Part shown: positions 8,494-17,374 of the stretch, in pieces | Layout of the letters: every line of letters begins with the position of its first letter | Numbering within the stretch: the stretch's first letter is position 1 | NCBI GenBank assembly: GCA_031414695.1 | Contig: JANNWG010000014.1 | Coordinates: forward strand, 124,001 to 188,000 | Reading direction: 5' to 3' | DNA from: UKL13-2 sp031414695 | GTDB lineage: Bacteria; Pseudomonadota; Gammaproteobacteria; Burkholderiales; Usitatibacteraceae | DNA: 64,000 nucleotides | The notes under the pieces: model-generated | What the model was told of the DNA's origin: nothing | Database searches by the model: none | Seen by the model: only the letters and a program-made list of their open reading frames with translations | Translations under genes and position numbers: made by a program

Positions 8494-8567
8494 AGTGCAG
8501 GCATTAATAAACACGGGCATTTTCAGCAATTTAGGCCTCAAATCTCCTGCCAATGCTAGCGTTTTGC
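8494..8567 (+). repeat. Dispersed 3' palindromic element, copy B (overlaps hemB 3' end)
   Basis: CGGGCATTTTCAG starts an imperfect palindrome at about 8514. Its right flank, CCAATGCTAGCGTTTT, resembles the right flank of copy F (TGAATGGTAGTGTTTA) and contains the hemB stop codon (8556-8558). The stem is strongly decayed, so membership rests on the left arm and flank. Confidence 0.45.
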
Positions 8568-9563
8568 GTTTTTCAATACTCGCGCTGCTTCTAATGCGAA
8601 GTAAGTCAACACACCATCTGCCCCCGCGCGCTTGAATGCCATGAGTGACTCCATCATTACCAAGTCGTGATCAAGCCAGCCGTTGGCCGCCGCTGCTTTA
8701 TGCATCGCGTATTCGCCAGAGACTTGATAGGCAAAGGTGGGCGCGGCAAATTCAACTTTAGCGCGGCGCACAATATCCAGATACGGCATGCCAGGTTTAA
8801 CCATCACCATATCGGCGCCTTCGGCTAAATCGAGAGCGATTTCGTGCATGGCTTCATCGCTATTGGCGGGATCCATCTGATAATTTTTTTTGTTCGACTT
8901 ACCTAGGGTTGCGGCAGAGCCCACCGCCTCACGGAATGGCCCATAGTAAGCGCTCGCATATTTCGCTGCATAGGCCATGATGGCGGTATGTATTTGTCTA
9001 TTTGCATCTAGTGCAGTGCGTATTGCGCCGATGCGACCATCCATCATGTCTGACGGCGCCACAATATCAACACCCGCCTCAGCCTGCATCACCGCTTGTT
9101 TTTGCAAAATCGCTACTGTCTCGTCATTCAAAATATAGCCCGATTGATCAATCACCCCATCTTGTCCATGCGTGGTGTAAGGGTCAAGTGCGATATCGGT
9201 AATTAGCCCTAAATCGGGGAAGCGTTTTTTTAATTCACGCACCGCGCGTGGCACTAAACCGGTTGGGTTAAATGCCTCCTCACCGCCCAAGCTTTTTTTC
9301 GCCAAATCAATCAGTGGAAAAAGCGCAATCGCCGGAATACCCAAATTGCATGCCTCTTCACAAACGGGCAACAAGGCATCAATGGAGAATCGCTGAATGC
9401 CAGGCATTGAGGCGATCGTTTCGACGCGTTTTTCGCCATCGAGAATAAACACAGGATAAATAAAATCATGCGCCGTAAGTGTGGTCTCACGCACCATATC
9501 GCGTAAAAATGGCGTGCGGCGAAGACGGCGCATGCGGCGTTGTGGGTAATTTCCGATATTCAT
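8556..9563 (-). CDS. hemB: Delta-aminolevulinic acid dehydratase (porphobilinogen synthase)
   Basis: The 335-residue product is full length for HemB. It condenses two 5-aminolevulinate molecules to porphobilinogen in the cytosol. Visible marks are the N-terminal RRMRRLRRTPFLRDMVRET, the active-site Schiff-base lysine segment MVKPGMPYLDI and the lysine/metal region SNKKNYQMDPAN with SDMMDGRI. Absence of a Cys-rich DVCLC-type zinc site (DIALDPYT is present) points to the Mg-dependent class common in proteobacteria. An unusual 170-base leader with several hairpins lies between engB and the ATG. The stop codon falls in a dispersed palindromic repeat. Confidence 0.96.
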   Translation of the reverse strand: MNIGNYPQRRMRRLRRTPFLRDMVRETTLTAHDFIYPVFILDGEKRVETIASMPGIQRFSIDALLPVCEEACNLGIPAIALFPLIDLAKKSLGGEEAFNPTGLVPRAVRELKKRFPDLGLITDIALDPYTTHGQDGVIDQSGYILNDETVAILQKQAVMQAEAGVDIVAPSDMMDGRIGAIRTALDANRQIHTAIMAYAAKYASAYYGPFREAVGSAATLGKSNKKNYQMDPANSDEAMHEIALDLAEGADMVMVKPGMPYLDIVRRAKVEFAAPTFAYQVSGEYAMHKAAAANGWLDHDLVMMESLMAFKRAGADGVLTYFALEAARVLKNAKR

Positions 9564-9599
9564 TTTTTTAATCTGAAAAATAAAATGGTTGAAAAAATC

Positions 9600-9731
9600 G
9601 TGAACTTTTTTTTAGCGCAATGCTCCATGAATATGAAGCAATTGCGCTTCCCCGTTTCTCCTCCCTGAGCGGGGCCTTATTACTAGGCATTTAGAGGGCA
9701 TAGGTTACCCTTTTCCTATGCCCTTTTTTTT
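9600..9731 (+). ncRNA. Candidate structured RNA with strong terminator between hemB and engB
   Basis: The plus strand holds three hairpins in about 130 bases. These are an AGCGCAATGC...GCAATTGCGCT stem at 9613-9648, a CCCCG...CGGGG stem near 9650-9675, and a 9-bp stem GGGCATAGG/CCTATGCCC at 9696-9704 and 9715-9723 followed by eight T. The last has the form of a Rho-independent terminator for a plus-strand transcript, yet no plus-strand gene lies upstream, since hemB and engB are both on the minus strand. It could be a small RNA, or a folded hemB leader. I do not recognise an Rfam family. Confidence 0.35.
9696..9731 (+). terminator. Rho-independent terminator, plus-strand polarity
   Basis: Perfect 9-bp stem GGGCATAGG/CCTATGCCC with a 10-base loop, followed by TTTTTTTT. 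Polarity is opposite to both flanking genes. Confidence 0.6.
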
Positions 9732-9740
9732 CTTTTGCGA

Positions 9741-10331
9741 CTATCCCAGCATTTGGGCAATACGTTTTTCGGCATCATCCACACCTGTTCTCTTCAGCGC
9801 CGAAAAAAGTTGCGCGGTCGCATTACGTTTAGCGAGTCGTAATTGATCCACCACTTGTTTTAATGTTTTTTGTTGTTCCGCACGACTTAATTTGTCGGCC
9901 TTGGTCAGTAAACAATGTACTGGCTTACCGGTGGGTGCATACCAGTCTAATAACCGCTCGTCACCTGGTTTAAGTGGATGACGCGCATCCATAATCAACA
10001 CTAAGCCACGTAATGATTCACGCCCAGACACATAGCCTGCTAAGGTTTCTTCCCAATGTGCCTTAATTGCCGGAGGAACCTTCGCATAGCCATAGCCTGG
10101 CAAATCGACTAACGACTTGCCCTCACTAAGCGCGAAAAAATTGATTAATTGTGTGCGCCCCGGTGTTTTTGACACAAACGCTAATCGCGTGTGGTTTGCC
10201 AAAGTATTGATCGCCGAGGATTTACCTGCATTTGAGCGACCAACAAAGGCAATTTCTGCACCGACATCCGGCGGAAGTTGGGCTAGATCGTGGGCAGACG
10301 CGGTATAGACAACATTAGCAAACAGTTTCAC
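9741..10331 (-). CDS. engB: Ribosome biogenesis GTPase EngB (YihA/YsxC)
   Basis: About 196 residues, typical for this essential TRAFAC GTPase required for 50S subunit assembly. G motifs are visible: G1 FVGRSNAGKSS, G2 Thr in the KTPGRTQLINFF segment, G3 DLPGYGYA and G4 LTKADKL. No ATG precedes the conserved start. A GTG at 10331 has AAAGG 7 bases upstream and fits better than the TTG at 10337. The gene is divergent from the cytochrome c4 gene, a common neighbour arrangement in Betaproteobacteria, and lies upstream of hemB on the same strand. Confidence 0.94.
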   Translation of the reverse strand: MKLFANVVYTASAHDLAQLPPDVGAEIAFVGRSNAGKSSAINTLANHTRLAFVSKTPGRTQLINFFALSEGKSLVDLPGYGYAKVPPAIKAHWEETLAGYVSGRESLRGLVLIMDARHPLKPGDERLLDWYAPTGKPVHCLLTKADKLSRAEQQKTLKQVVDQLRLAKRNATAQLFSALKRTGVDDAEKRIAQMLG

Positions 10332-10422
10332 AGACAAGCCTTTGGTTTTTTAATGATGATGGGCTAAAATATTAAAATACAACGCTGCACGCCATATTAG
10401 CTAGTCAGCATAAGGGTAACAA

Positions 10423-11091
10423 ATGAAGATAATTTCCGCCTCACTTGCCGTTTTAGTGTCAATTTTAAGCCTAACTGCTAACGCCAGTGATGCCGCTAGT
10501 GCCGCTAAAGCCGAAGTGCCCACCACCGCTGCCGCGCCAACTTATGCAGAACGACTTGATCGGGGTAAACAAATTGCTAGTGCTGTGTGTTTGGCTTGTC
10601 ATGGCCTCAATGGCTATAGCCCAATTTCAGCCAACCCCAACATCGCAGGCATGCCAAGCGAGTATATCGCCAAGCAGCTCGAACACTATAAATCAGGAAA
10701 ACGTGTCAACGCCATTATGCAGGGCATGGCCGCAAACTTAACCCCTGCGGATATGCAAGCGCTTGGCGCGTACTATTTTGCTCAGCGCGGCACCACCATG
10801 GCTGTAGCGCGTAATAAAACTTTAGCCGAACGCGGCCAACAAATTTGGCGCATTGGTATTGCTGAAGCCAAAGTTCCTGCTTGTGCAGGTTGCCACGGTG
10901 CAACCGGAAACGGTATTCCTGGGATCTATCCAAAGCTAGCCGGTCAGTGGCCAGAATATTCACACGCCCAGCTTAAAAACTATGCATCAGGTGAGCGTAA
11001 AAATGCACAAATGACAGCAATTGCTTCGCGCTTGAAAGATAGCGACTTGCTTGCAGTTGCTGAATATATGGCGGGAATGCGAACTAAGTAA
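10423..11091 (+). CDS. Di-haem cytochrome c4-type protein
   Basis: A 222-residue exported protein with a signal peptide (IISASLAVLVSILSLTANA) and two class I cytochrome c domains. Haem-binding CLACH and CAGCH sites are followed in each half by the distal methionine segments MQGMAANL and MTAIASRL. The domain length and duplicated layout match cytochrome c4, which carries electrons in the periplasm from the bc1 complex to terminal oxidases. AAGGG precedes the ATG. A clear terminator follows, so the gene is probably monocistronic, divergent from engB. Confidence 0.92.
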   Translation: MKIISASLAVLVSILSLTANASDAASAAKAEVPTTAAAPTYAERLDRGKQIASAVCLACHGLNGYSPISANPNIAGMPSEYIAKQLEHYKSGKRVNAIMQGMAANLTPADMQALGAYYFAQRGTTMAVARNKTLAERGQQIWRIGIAEAKVPACAGCHGATGNGIPGIYPKLAGQWPEYSHAQLKNYASGERKNAQMTAIASRLKDSDLLAVAEYMAGMRTK

Positions 11092-11118
11092 TTAGTCACT
11101 TGCGTATTATAAAAAATA

Positions 11119-11146
11119 AAAAACGCCGCTGATCGCGGCGTTTTTT
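11119..11146 (+). terminator. Bidirectional Rho-independent terminator
   Basis: The CGCCGC/GCGGCG stem at 11124-11140 is flanked by an A-run on the left and TTTTTT on the right. It can end both the cytochrome gene on the plus strand and the converging GGDEF gene on the minus strand. Confidence 0.85.
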
Positions 11147-11173
11147 ATATCGTTTGTTACTAATGACTATAAG

Positions 11174-12358
11174 TTACGTCACCCTAATACCCGCCTCAAA
11201 AAAACGAGCCTGATTGCGTCCGGCACGTTTGGCTTCATACATTGCGATGTCGGCGCATTTCATCAATGTTTCGCGGTCGCCGCCATCTTGGGGAAATAGG
11301 CTTACACCGATGCTTGCAGAAACCTGTGCATTGTTACCTTTGATGGGGTACGGCTTGGCGATAACGGCGATCAGTTTGTCGGCAACAAGTGCCGCGGTTT
11401 CTCTATCTGAAATTTGCGGGAGCACGATTAAAAATTCGTCGCCGCCAAGCCGCGCGATAAAATCTGAATCGCGCAACGTAATGCCAAGGCGTTCGGCGGC
11501 AATGACAAGTAGCGCGTCGCCAGCATCGTGCCCCATCTGATCATTAACGGCTTTGAAACCATCAAGGTCAAGCAGCATGACAGCAAAGCCGCCAAGAGCG
11601 CGCTCCGTTTCAGCGTCAATTAAACGTTTATCGAGGTGCTCAATCACCGCAGGACGATTGGCGAGACCAGTTAGAGAGTCATGCATGGCTTGATAGGCAA
11701 TTTTGTCGCGCGCGGCGAGTTGTTCGAGAGATAGTTTACGCACCAGGCTATGAAAAAAAACCAGCATTAGCGCAGCGCTAGATATTAACGCGATTATCCA
11801 CCGTTCAACACGATCTGCAAATTCCACTTGGGTGATCTCAAGATCTCGTAAGATGCGTCTAGCATCGACCAATATTTGATGCGTGGTCGCGATAACCATG
11901 CGTTGCATGGCGCCGTCCTTATCGCCACGAATGATGGTTTGCGCGGCGGTGAAGCCATCAACGCGTCGCGTATCAACTGTGTTTTTCTCAGCAATGATGA
12001 GCTCATTAATCGCCAATTGCAGCTTGTCAACAAGCGTATCTAGCTTAGGGAACTCGCGTCGTGCGCTCACTAAAAAAGTCGCTTCTTCACGCATTTCAAT
12101 ACCACCAGACAAAAAATCGGAGAGATCGCTTTTATCCCCCGTAATCACATAGGTCTGCCCGCTGTTATCGACCAATAGCGCCTGAAATCGTATCGACTCA
12201 AGGCTCGAAATAATGCGCTGCAGGCGTATTACGCGGGCATTCGCCTCAATTAGATTGTTTAAGGCAATCACCGAAATTGCTGACACCGCCGCTATTGACA
12301 CTACCGCCACCACCAGCGCCGCAAATGCTGCTTGATTGATGGTGAAGGGTGTTTTCAT
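11174..12358 (-). CDS. Membrane diguanylate cyclase (GGDEF)
   Basis: A 394-residue protein. A first membrane helix at residues 13-36 (ALVVAVVSIAAVSAISVIAL) and a second near 190-207 bracket a periplasmic, mostly helical sensor of about 150 residues resembling CHASE3-type domains. The C-terminal half is a GGDEF domain with intact active site ARLGGDEFLIVLP and substrate segment DSLTGLANR. It makes cyclic di-GMP from GTP. RDSD, five residues before GGDEF, fits the RxxD inhibitory I-site, so product feedback is predicted. There is no EAL domain. It lies 8 bases downstream of hemL on the same strand, so cotranscription is likely although the functions are unrelated. The signal sensed is unknown. 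Confidence 0.9.
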   Translation of the reverse strand: MKTPFTINQAAFAALVVAVVSIAAVSAISVIALNNLIEANARVIRLQRIISSLESIRFQALLVDNSGQTYVITGDKSDLSDFLSGGIEMREEATFLVSARREFPKLDTLVDKLQLAINELIIAEKNTVDTRRVDGFTAAQTIIRGDKDGAMQRMVIATTHQILVDARRILRDLEITQVEFADRVERWIIALISSAALMLVFFHSLVRKLSLEQLAARDKIAYQAMHDSLTGLANRPAVIEHLDKRLIDAETERALGGFAVMLLDLDGFKAVNDQMGHDAGDALLVIAAERLGITLRDSDFIARLGGDEFLIVLPQISDRETAALVADKLIAVIAKPYPIKGNNAQVSASIGVSLFPQDGGDRETLMKCADIAMYEAKRAGRNQARFFEAGIRVT

Positions 12359-12366
12359 TGCCGACT

Positions 12367-13683
12367 TTAGGTGGCGTTTACGTTGCGAATTTGACGAAAC
12401 GACTCTGCTGCCATTGCAATAGTTTGATCAATATCGGCATCAGTATGCGCTCGCGAAACAAACCCAGCTTCAAAAGCGGATGGGGCTAAATAAATACCGC
12501 GTTCGAGCATAGCGTGAAAAAATCGATTGAATCGTTCGCGATCCGATTGCATTACATCGGCGAACGATTGCGGCGGTGTAGCCGCAAAGAAAAAGCCAAA
12601 CATGCCGCCTAACGAGTTGGCGGAGAATGTTTCACCCGCATCTTTGGCGGCGGCCACTAAGCCGTCGCACAGTCTAGTGGTAGAGCGTGTGAGTGCTTCA
12701 TAAAAACCGGGTTGGGCGATGAGTTCAAGTGTTTTCAACCCTGCCGCGACAGCAACAGGATTGCCCGATAGTGTGCCCGCTTGGTACACGCCTCCAACTG
12801 GCGCCATGTGTTGCATGATGTCGCGTCGCCCACCGAAGGCGCCCATCGGCATACCGCCACCGATGACTTTTCCTAGCGTGGTCAGATCAGGCTTTATACC
12901 AAAATGACCTTGTACACCATTGATGCCGACGCGAAAGCCAGTCATGACTTCATCAAAAATTAAAATTGTGCCGTGCTTGGTACATAGCGAACGCAATGTT
13001 TGTAAATAGTCGAGTGAGGGTACGATGAAATTCATATTGCCTGCTATCGGCTCAATAATTACACAAGCTAGTGTGTCACCAATGTCGGCGAAGGTCTCGA
13101 CTAATTCGGCGGTATCGTTGTAGGTTAATACAATCGTGTCAGCCGCCACTGCAGCGGGCACGCCCGCGCTGCTAGGGTTGCCAAAGGTGAGCGCACCTGA
13201 GCCAGCTTTGACTAAAAGTGAATCTGCGTGGCCGTGATAGCAGCCCTCAAATTTAACGATTTTGTCGCGGCCAGTGGCGCCGCGCGCTAAACGAATCGCG
13301 CTCATGGTGGCCTCAGTACCTGAGCTGACTAATCTGACTTGTTCAAGTGAGGGCAATAATCCGCATAACGCTTCGGCCATAATAAATTCAGCCTCTGTTG
13401 GTGCACCAAAGCTTAACCCATCGACTGCTTTGTCTTGTATCGCTTTGACCACCTCTGGATGTGCGTGGCCTAAAATCGCCGGTCCCCACGAGTTGATGTA
13501 GTCAATGTAGCGATTGCCATCAACATCCCACAAGTAAGCGCCCGACGCTTTCTTAAAAAAAACTGGTGTGCCTCCGACGGAACGAAATGCGCGTACTGGC
13601 GAATTGACGCCACCAGGAATAACGCGTTCAGATTTTTCAAAGAGAGCGCGGCTATTTGTAAATTTTGATGACTGTATAGACAT
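12367..13683 (-). CDS. hemL: Glutamate-1-semialdehyde 2,1-aminomutase
   Basis: 438 residues from the ATG at 13683. The open frame extends 48 codons upstream, but that part overlaps thiE and shows no homology, so the internal ATG is used. The PLP enzyme converts glutamate-1-semialdehyde to 5-aminolevulinate, the C5 route to haem. Visible are IPGGVNSPVRAF, VRLVSSGTEATMSAIRLARG, the cofactor strand IFDEVMTGFRV and the Schiff-base Lys in TTLGKVIGGGMPMGAFGG. It starts 4 bases after the thiE stop, forming the thiD-thiE-hemL-GGDEF series. Confidence 0.96.
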   Translation of the reverse strand: MSIQSSKFTNSRALFEKSERVIPGGVNSPVRAFRSVGGTPVFFKKASGAYLWDVDGNRYIDYINSWGPAILGHAHPEVVKAIQDKAVDGLSFGAPTEAEFIMAEALCGLLPSLEQVRLVSSGTEATMSAIRLARGATGRDKIVKFEGCYHGHADSLLVKAGSGALTFGNPSSAGVPAAVAADTIVLTYNDTAELVETFADIGDTLACVIIEPIAGNMNFIVPSLDYLQTLRSLCTKHGTILIFDEVMTGFRVGINGVQGHFGIKPDLTTLGKVIGGGMPMGAFGGRRDIMQHMAPVGGVYQAGTLSGNPVAVAAGLKTLELIAQPGFYEALTRSTTRLCDGLVAAAKDAGETFSANSLGGMFGFFFAATPPQSFADVMQSDRERFNRFFHAMLERGIYLAPSAFEAGFVSRAHTDADIDQTIAMAAESFRQIRNVNAT

Positions 13684-13687
13684 ACTT

Positions 13688-14332
13688 TTAATCAATGTGG
13701 GATTGGAAAAGGGCAACTCGCGCTGCAATATCGTCGAGGGGGGACGAAAATAGATCGGTAATAACGGCCACAGCATCTGCACCTGCTTCGACGACTTGGT
13801 TGACATTATCGCGTGTGATGCCGCCAATGGCGACTACCGGAATACTAAACGACGTCTTGGCGTTACGAATTAAGTCTAGATTAGCAAAGTCTGCATCTGG
13901 TTTAGTGTTTGAGGCAAAAATGCTTCCAAAGGCAATGTAGTCGGCGTGTTTGGAGTTTGCTGCTTGAGCCCTTGCAAAATCGTTATAGCAGGAAATGCCG
14001 ACAATAAAGTCATCGCGTCCGCTTTTGGCGCGCACAATCGATTCACTAAGACTCTCTATATCGGTGTCGTCACGTCCCCAGTGAACACCATTGGCACCAA
14101 CGGCATTGGCTAGATCGAGGTTATCGTTAACAATAAATATTGCGCCAAATTGATGTGCCAGTTGGCAAAAGTGGCGCGCCTCAATGAGTTGCTCAGCCGC
14201 TGATAATTTTTTACGACGATACTGGAGTAAGCGTACACCTGCACTAAACGCTATATGCAGCTTGGCGGCTAAGATTTCACTCGTGTCAGTATCAGGGGTG
14301 ATTGCATACAATCCTCGCATCGGTGATGGCAT
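13688..14332 (-). CDS. thiE: Thiamine-phosphate synthase
   Basis: A 214-residue TIM-barrel enzyme that joins the pyrimidine diphosphate and thiazole phosphate to make thiamine monophosphate. Motifs include LLQYRRKKLS at the pyrophosphate site, FIVNDNLDLA, GVHWGRDD and IPVVAIGGITRDN near the C-terminus. The His-Trp in VHWG replaces the more usual VHLG. It begins 1 base after the thiD stop and is followed closely by hemL. The adjacent thiD supplies its pyrimidine substrate. Confidence 0.93.
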   Translation of the reverse strand: MPSPMRGLYAITPDTDTSEILAAKLHIAFSAGVRLLQYRRKKLSAAEQLIEARHFCQLAHQFGAIFIVNDNLDLANAVGANGVHWGRDDTDIESLSESIVRAKSGRDDFIVGISCYNDFARAQAANSKHADYIAFGSIFASNTKPDADFANLDLIRNAKTSFSIPVVAIGGITRDNVNQVVEAGADAVAVITDLFSSPLDDIAARVALFQSHID

Positions 14333-14333
14333 G

Positions 14334-15260
14334 TTAATGACGCTGCCCTGTGGGCTCTACCTCGATGGCTGAGGTGCGTGATTGATCTGGTGTTTGCTGG
14401 GTCACATCGCGGCCTTTGTCGCGCAAGCGTTCCACTTCGTCTTCCTCTGCGTCTTCGCGCGCCCAAAAAAGCCGGTCAGGAATGAATTGCCCCATCCCAG
14501 GTCGAAAGCCGAATTTAAGCGTTTGCCATGTGTATTCTTGTGCTTCCCGTATCGCTTCTTCAATATCCAAGCCACGCGCTACCGTTGCCGCCAATGCCGC
14601 TGCCAAGGTGCAGCCTGAGCCATGATAGCTGCCAGGCAATCGTTGCCAACGATCTTGGCGCATCACGCCGCGGTCGCTGTACAAGGTATTCACAACATCA
14701 AATGTCGCGTCATGCGTGCCGGTCAGCAAAACATACTCTGAGCCCATATCGGTTAAGCGGCGAACCAATTTTTCAAAGCTCAAGTTTTCCTCATCTTCTG
14801 CTTGCACTAAGCGTCGCAGCTCCATAATGTTAGGGGTGAGTATGGTCGTTTGTGGAATTAGCATCTCGCGGATGGCTTCAATTGCCTCTTCATTCGCAAA
14901 CTCATCACCGCGCGCAGATGACAACACCGGGTCAAAAATCAGCGGAATTTCGGGATAGTCCGACACAATTTCGGCAATGACTGCGATGTTTTCTAAGCTT
15001 CCCATCACGCCGATTTTGAATGCCGCCACGGGTATGTCTTCTAGTATTGATCGTGCTTGATCTGACACCCACTCAGCATCTACAGCCTGTACACCTTCGA
15101 CGCCAGACGTATCTTGAACAGTGATGGCTGTAATTACTGAGAGCGGATGACAGCCCATACTCGCCAGCGTTAAGATGTCAGCCTGCATTCCTGCGCCTGA
15201 TGAAGGATCAGTCGCAGCAAAGGTTAAAACAGCGGGAGGAACTCTGGCGGAATCGGACAT
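14334..15260 (-). CDS. thiD: Hydroxymethylpyrimidine (phosphate) kinase
   Basis: 308 residues from the ATG at 15260. The ORF could start 14 codons earlier, but that part is unrelated to the family. The ribokinase-fold enzyme phosphorylates HMP and HMP-P for thiamine synthesis. Visible are FAATDPSSGAGMQADI at the substrate site, DPVLSSARGDEF and the C-terminal anion-hole motif YHGSGCTLAAALAA. The last 45 residues are charged and extend beyond most ThiD proteins (typically about 265). thiE follows one base downstream. Confidence 0.94.
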   Translation of the reverse strand: MSDSARVPPAVLTFAATDPSSGAGMQADILTLASMGCHPLSVITAITVQDTSGVEGVQAVDAEWVSDQARSILEDIPVAAFKIGVMGSLENIAVIAEIVSDYPEIPLIFDPVLSSARGDEFANEEAIEAIREMLIPQTTILTPNIMELRRLVQAEDEENLSFEKLVRRLTDMGSEYVLLTGTHDATFDVVNTLYSDRGVMRQDRWQRLPGSYHGSGCTLAAALAATVARGLDIEEAIREAQEYTWQTLKFGFRPGMGQFIPDRLFWAREDAEEDEVERLRDKGRDVTQQTPDQSRTSAIEVEPTGQRH

Positions 15261-15436
15261 AAAAATGCGGTCACAGTGTGAAGTTGATGAACGAAACGAC
15301 AACGTCTTAAAACACGATAGAATTTATAAACGGTTACGTGCAATAGGTACATTGTATCGCTCTAATGTCCTCAAGCATGGCCCACATAATCTTATAATAG
15401 CTTCAACGCGCCGAAGCACACCGGGACACCACACGA

Positions 15437-15622
15437 ATGACGACTGCCGCCCTTGCCAATAAAACCTGGATGTGTCTTGTCTGCGGCTTAATATACGACG
15501 AGGCAGAAGGTTGGCCAGACGATGGAATCGCTGCCGGTACACGGTGGGAAGATGTGCCTGTTGGATGGGCCTGCCCAGAGTGCGGAGCACGCAAGGATGA
15601 TTTTGAAATGGTAGAAATCTGA
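15437..15622 (+). CDS. Rubredoxin
   Basis: A 61-residue one-iron redox protein. The two metal loops are intact: CLVCG (Cys 13 and 16) and CPECG (Cys 46 and 49). GWPDDGI and DVPVGWACPEC between and around them are typical of rubredoxin. It is divergent from thiD and stands upstream of the pilGHIJ-chpA operon, an order seen in many Betaproteobacteria. Its electron partner here is not known. Confidence 0.95.
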   Translation: MTTAALANKTWMCLVCGLIYDEAEGWPDDGIAAGTRWEDVPVGWACPECGARKDDFEMVEI

Positions 15623-15643
15623 CGCCGTTTTTGTTGACAAATT

Positions 15644-15672
15644 TACGACGTAACACTATTTAACAAACTGTC
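15644..15672 (+). promoter_or_regulatory. Possible promoter of the pil-chp operon
   Basis: TTGACA at 15644-15649 is a perfect -35 hexamer, followed after 17 bases by TATTTA, a poor -10. It lies in the 233-base gap between rubredoxin and pilG. A second TTGACA at 15707 lacks a well-placed -10. Confidence 0.3.
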
Positions 15673-15855
15673 GGTTGTAATACCTAATGTTCCAAACCTA
15701 GTGAATTTGACAATCAAATAACTTGAGAAATCTTCTAAAATTCAGTGTCTAGTCTATTGTTTTCAACCTCCAAACAAGCTAATCTCAATTTCCCTTGTGT
15801 AAGAAGTCGCTCATTTAGAACATCTTAATTCAAAAACATAATAGAAAATCAGCTA

Positions 15856-16269
15856 GTGGCAGACGCAAAAGCATTGTCGGGTACACGTGTAATGGTGATC
15901 GATGATTCGAACACCATTCGGCGTAGTGCTGAAATTTTCCTGATGCAAGCAGGCTGTCAAGTCATTCTTGCCGAAAACGGCTTTGACGCACTCGCCAAAA
16001 TTACCGACCATCAGCCCGATGTGATATTTGTCGATATTATGATGCCGCGTCTTGATGGCTATCAAACTTGTGCGCTGATCAAGAAAAACGGCAAACATAA
16101 GTCCACACCTGTCATTATGTTATCGTCTAAAGATAGCTTATTTGATAGAGCGCGCGGTCGTATGGTCGGCTCAGATGAGTACTTAACCAAACCTTTTTCT
16201 AAAGATAGTTTGCTTCGCGCAGTAGAAACGCATTTGGCGAATCGCGCCGCCCAGCAAAACGCTGCCTAA
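15856..16269 (+). CDS. pilG: Type IV pilus response regulator PilG
   Basis: A 137-residue single-domain receiver. The acidic pair Asp16-Asp17 (VMVIDDSNTIRRSAE), the phospho-acceptor Asp60 (VIFVDIMMPRLDGYQ) and Lys112 (YLTKPFSK) are intact. PilG is one of two CheY-like outputs of the Pil-Chp system and in Pseudomonas promotes pilus extension. It starts at GTG 15856 directly after a stop codon, and no strong ribosome-binding site is visible. It is the first gene of the operon. Confidence 0.92.
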   Translation: MADAKALSGTRVMVIDDSNTIRRSAEIFLMQAGCQVILAENGFDALAKITDHQPDVIFVDIMMPRLDGYQTCALIKKNGKHKSTPVIMLSSKDSLFDRARGRMVGSDEYLTKPFSKDSLLRAVETHLANRAAQQNAA

Positions 16270-16310
16270 CCGATTTTTTTTGAACGACTTGTAAGAGTGG
16301 AGTTAATAAA

Positions 16311-16676
16311 ATGGCTGTAAATAAAATATTAGTTGTCGATGATTCCCCCACTGAGCGCTCCTTCATGGATGGCCTGCTGACAAAAGCAGGTTTTACTGTG
16401 CTGCATGCGGCCAGTGGTGAAGAGGGTGTGGAGATAGCAAAACGCGAGCAGCCAGATTTAGTGCTCATGGACGTAGTCATGCCTGGGCTAAATGGTTTTC
16501 AAGCTACGCGCGCTATTACGCGCGAAGAAACAACCAAGCACATACCCGTGTTTATTTGCACCACTAAAGATCAAGAGACTGACAAAATTTGGGGCATGCG
16601 TCAAGGCGCCAAAGACTATATCGTTAAGCCTATCAATGCTGCAGAACTTGTCAGCAAAATTAAAGCGCTTAGTTAA
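16311..16676 (+). CDS. pilH: Type IV pilus response regulator PilH
   Basis: A 121-residue receiver with Asp10-Asp11, phospho-acceptor Asp54 (LVLMDVVMPGLNGFQ) and Lys106 (YIVKPINA). PilH is the second CheY-like protein of Pil-Chp, thought to act in pilus retraction or as a phosphate sink for PilG. GGAG precedes the ATG. It lies 41 bases after pilG and 26 before pilI. Confidence 0.93.
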   Translation: MAVNKILVVDDSPTERSFMDGLLTKAGFTVLHAASGEEGVEIAKREQPDLVLMDVVMPGLNGFQATRAITREETTKHIPVFICTTKDQETDKIWGMRQGAKDYIVKPINAAELVSKIKALS

Positions 16677-16702
16677 TAACTTAAGTTCAACTAAACGCGA
16701 CC

Positions 16703-17236
16703 ATGGCACGTAAATCCAGTCTCCGCGAATTTCAACGTAGCGTAGCCGAACGGCTACGTGACCCGTCGAAATTGCGCGCGTTTGCGTCAAAGCTAGGTTT
16801 TCAAGTAGGCGAAGAAAATTGGTTTGTCAGTCTGGCGGATGTGGCAGAAGTGATTCCAATGCCTACCATTGTGCCTGTGCCCCAGACAAAGTCTTGGTTC
16901 TATGGGGTAGCTAACGTTCGCGGTAAATTGTTTTCAATAGCCGACTTTTCTGGTTTTCAAGGCGGGTCGCTGGCGAGCGCAAATTTAGAGCGTCGTGTAG
17001 TGTTACTTAACGAACGATTGCTAGAGGCCTCGGGTATTGTAGTCACACGGATGTTAGGGTTGCGTAACCCTGACACATTTACGCGCGAAACCGCTGAGCA
17101 CTCTGGTCGCCCTTGGGTTATTGCACAATATCGCGATGCTAATGACAAGGTATGGTTTGAATTAGATGTAAAACAATTGTCGCAACAAGCTGCATTTTTA
17201 GAGGTTGGCGAAACAGCTGCAACAACGAGCAGTTAG
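16703..17236 (+). CDS. pilI: CheW-like adaptor PilI
   Basis: A 177-residue CheW-domain protein. Residues about 38-170 contain WFVSLADVAEVIPMPTIVPV, WFYGVANVRGKLFSIADFSGF and a matching C-terminal half. PilI links the receptor PilJ to the kinase ChpA in a polar array at the inner membrane. It lies between pilH and pilJ in the expected order. Confidence 0.93.
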   Translation: MARKSSLREFQRSVAERLRDPSKLRAFASKLGFQVGEENWFVSLADVAEVIPMPTIVPVPQTKSWFYGVANVRGKLFSIADFSGFQGGSLASANLERRVVLLNERLLEASGIVVTRMLGLRNPDTFTRETAEHSGRPWVIAQYRDANDKVWFELDVKQLSQQAAFLEVGETAATTSS

Positions 17237-17374
17237 TTTTTTTCATATTTGTACCGCGCGCACTTTCTGTATTCAATCGAGTTTAGTTCCGTGATTTTTC
17301 AACGATTCAATTCAATATTGGCAGCACGCCATAAATTAAGCGTTAGTTAAATCAAACGGTTCGGAGAAACCACC

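Noticed and set aside
13684..13827. 48-codon N-terminal extension of hemL
   Set aside because: It overlaps thiE, and HemL-like residues only start after the ATG at 13683.
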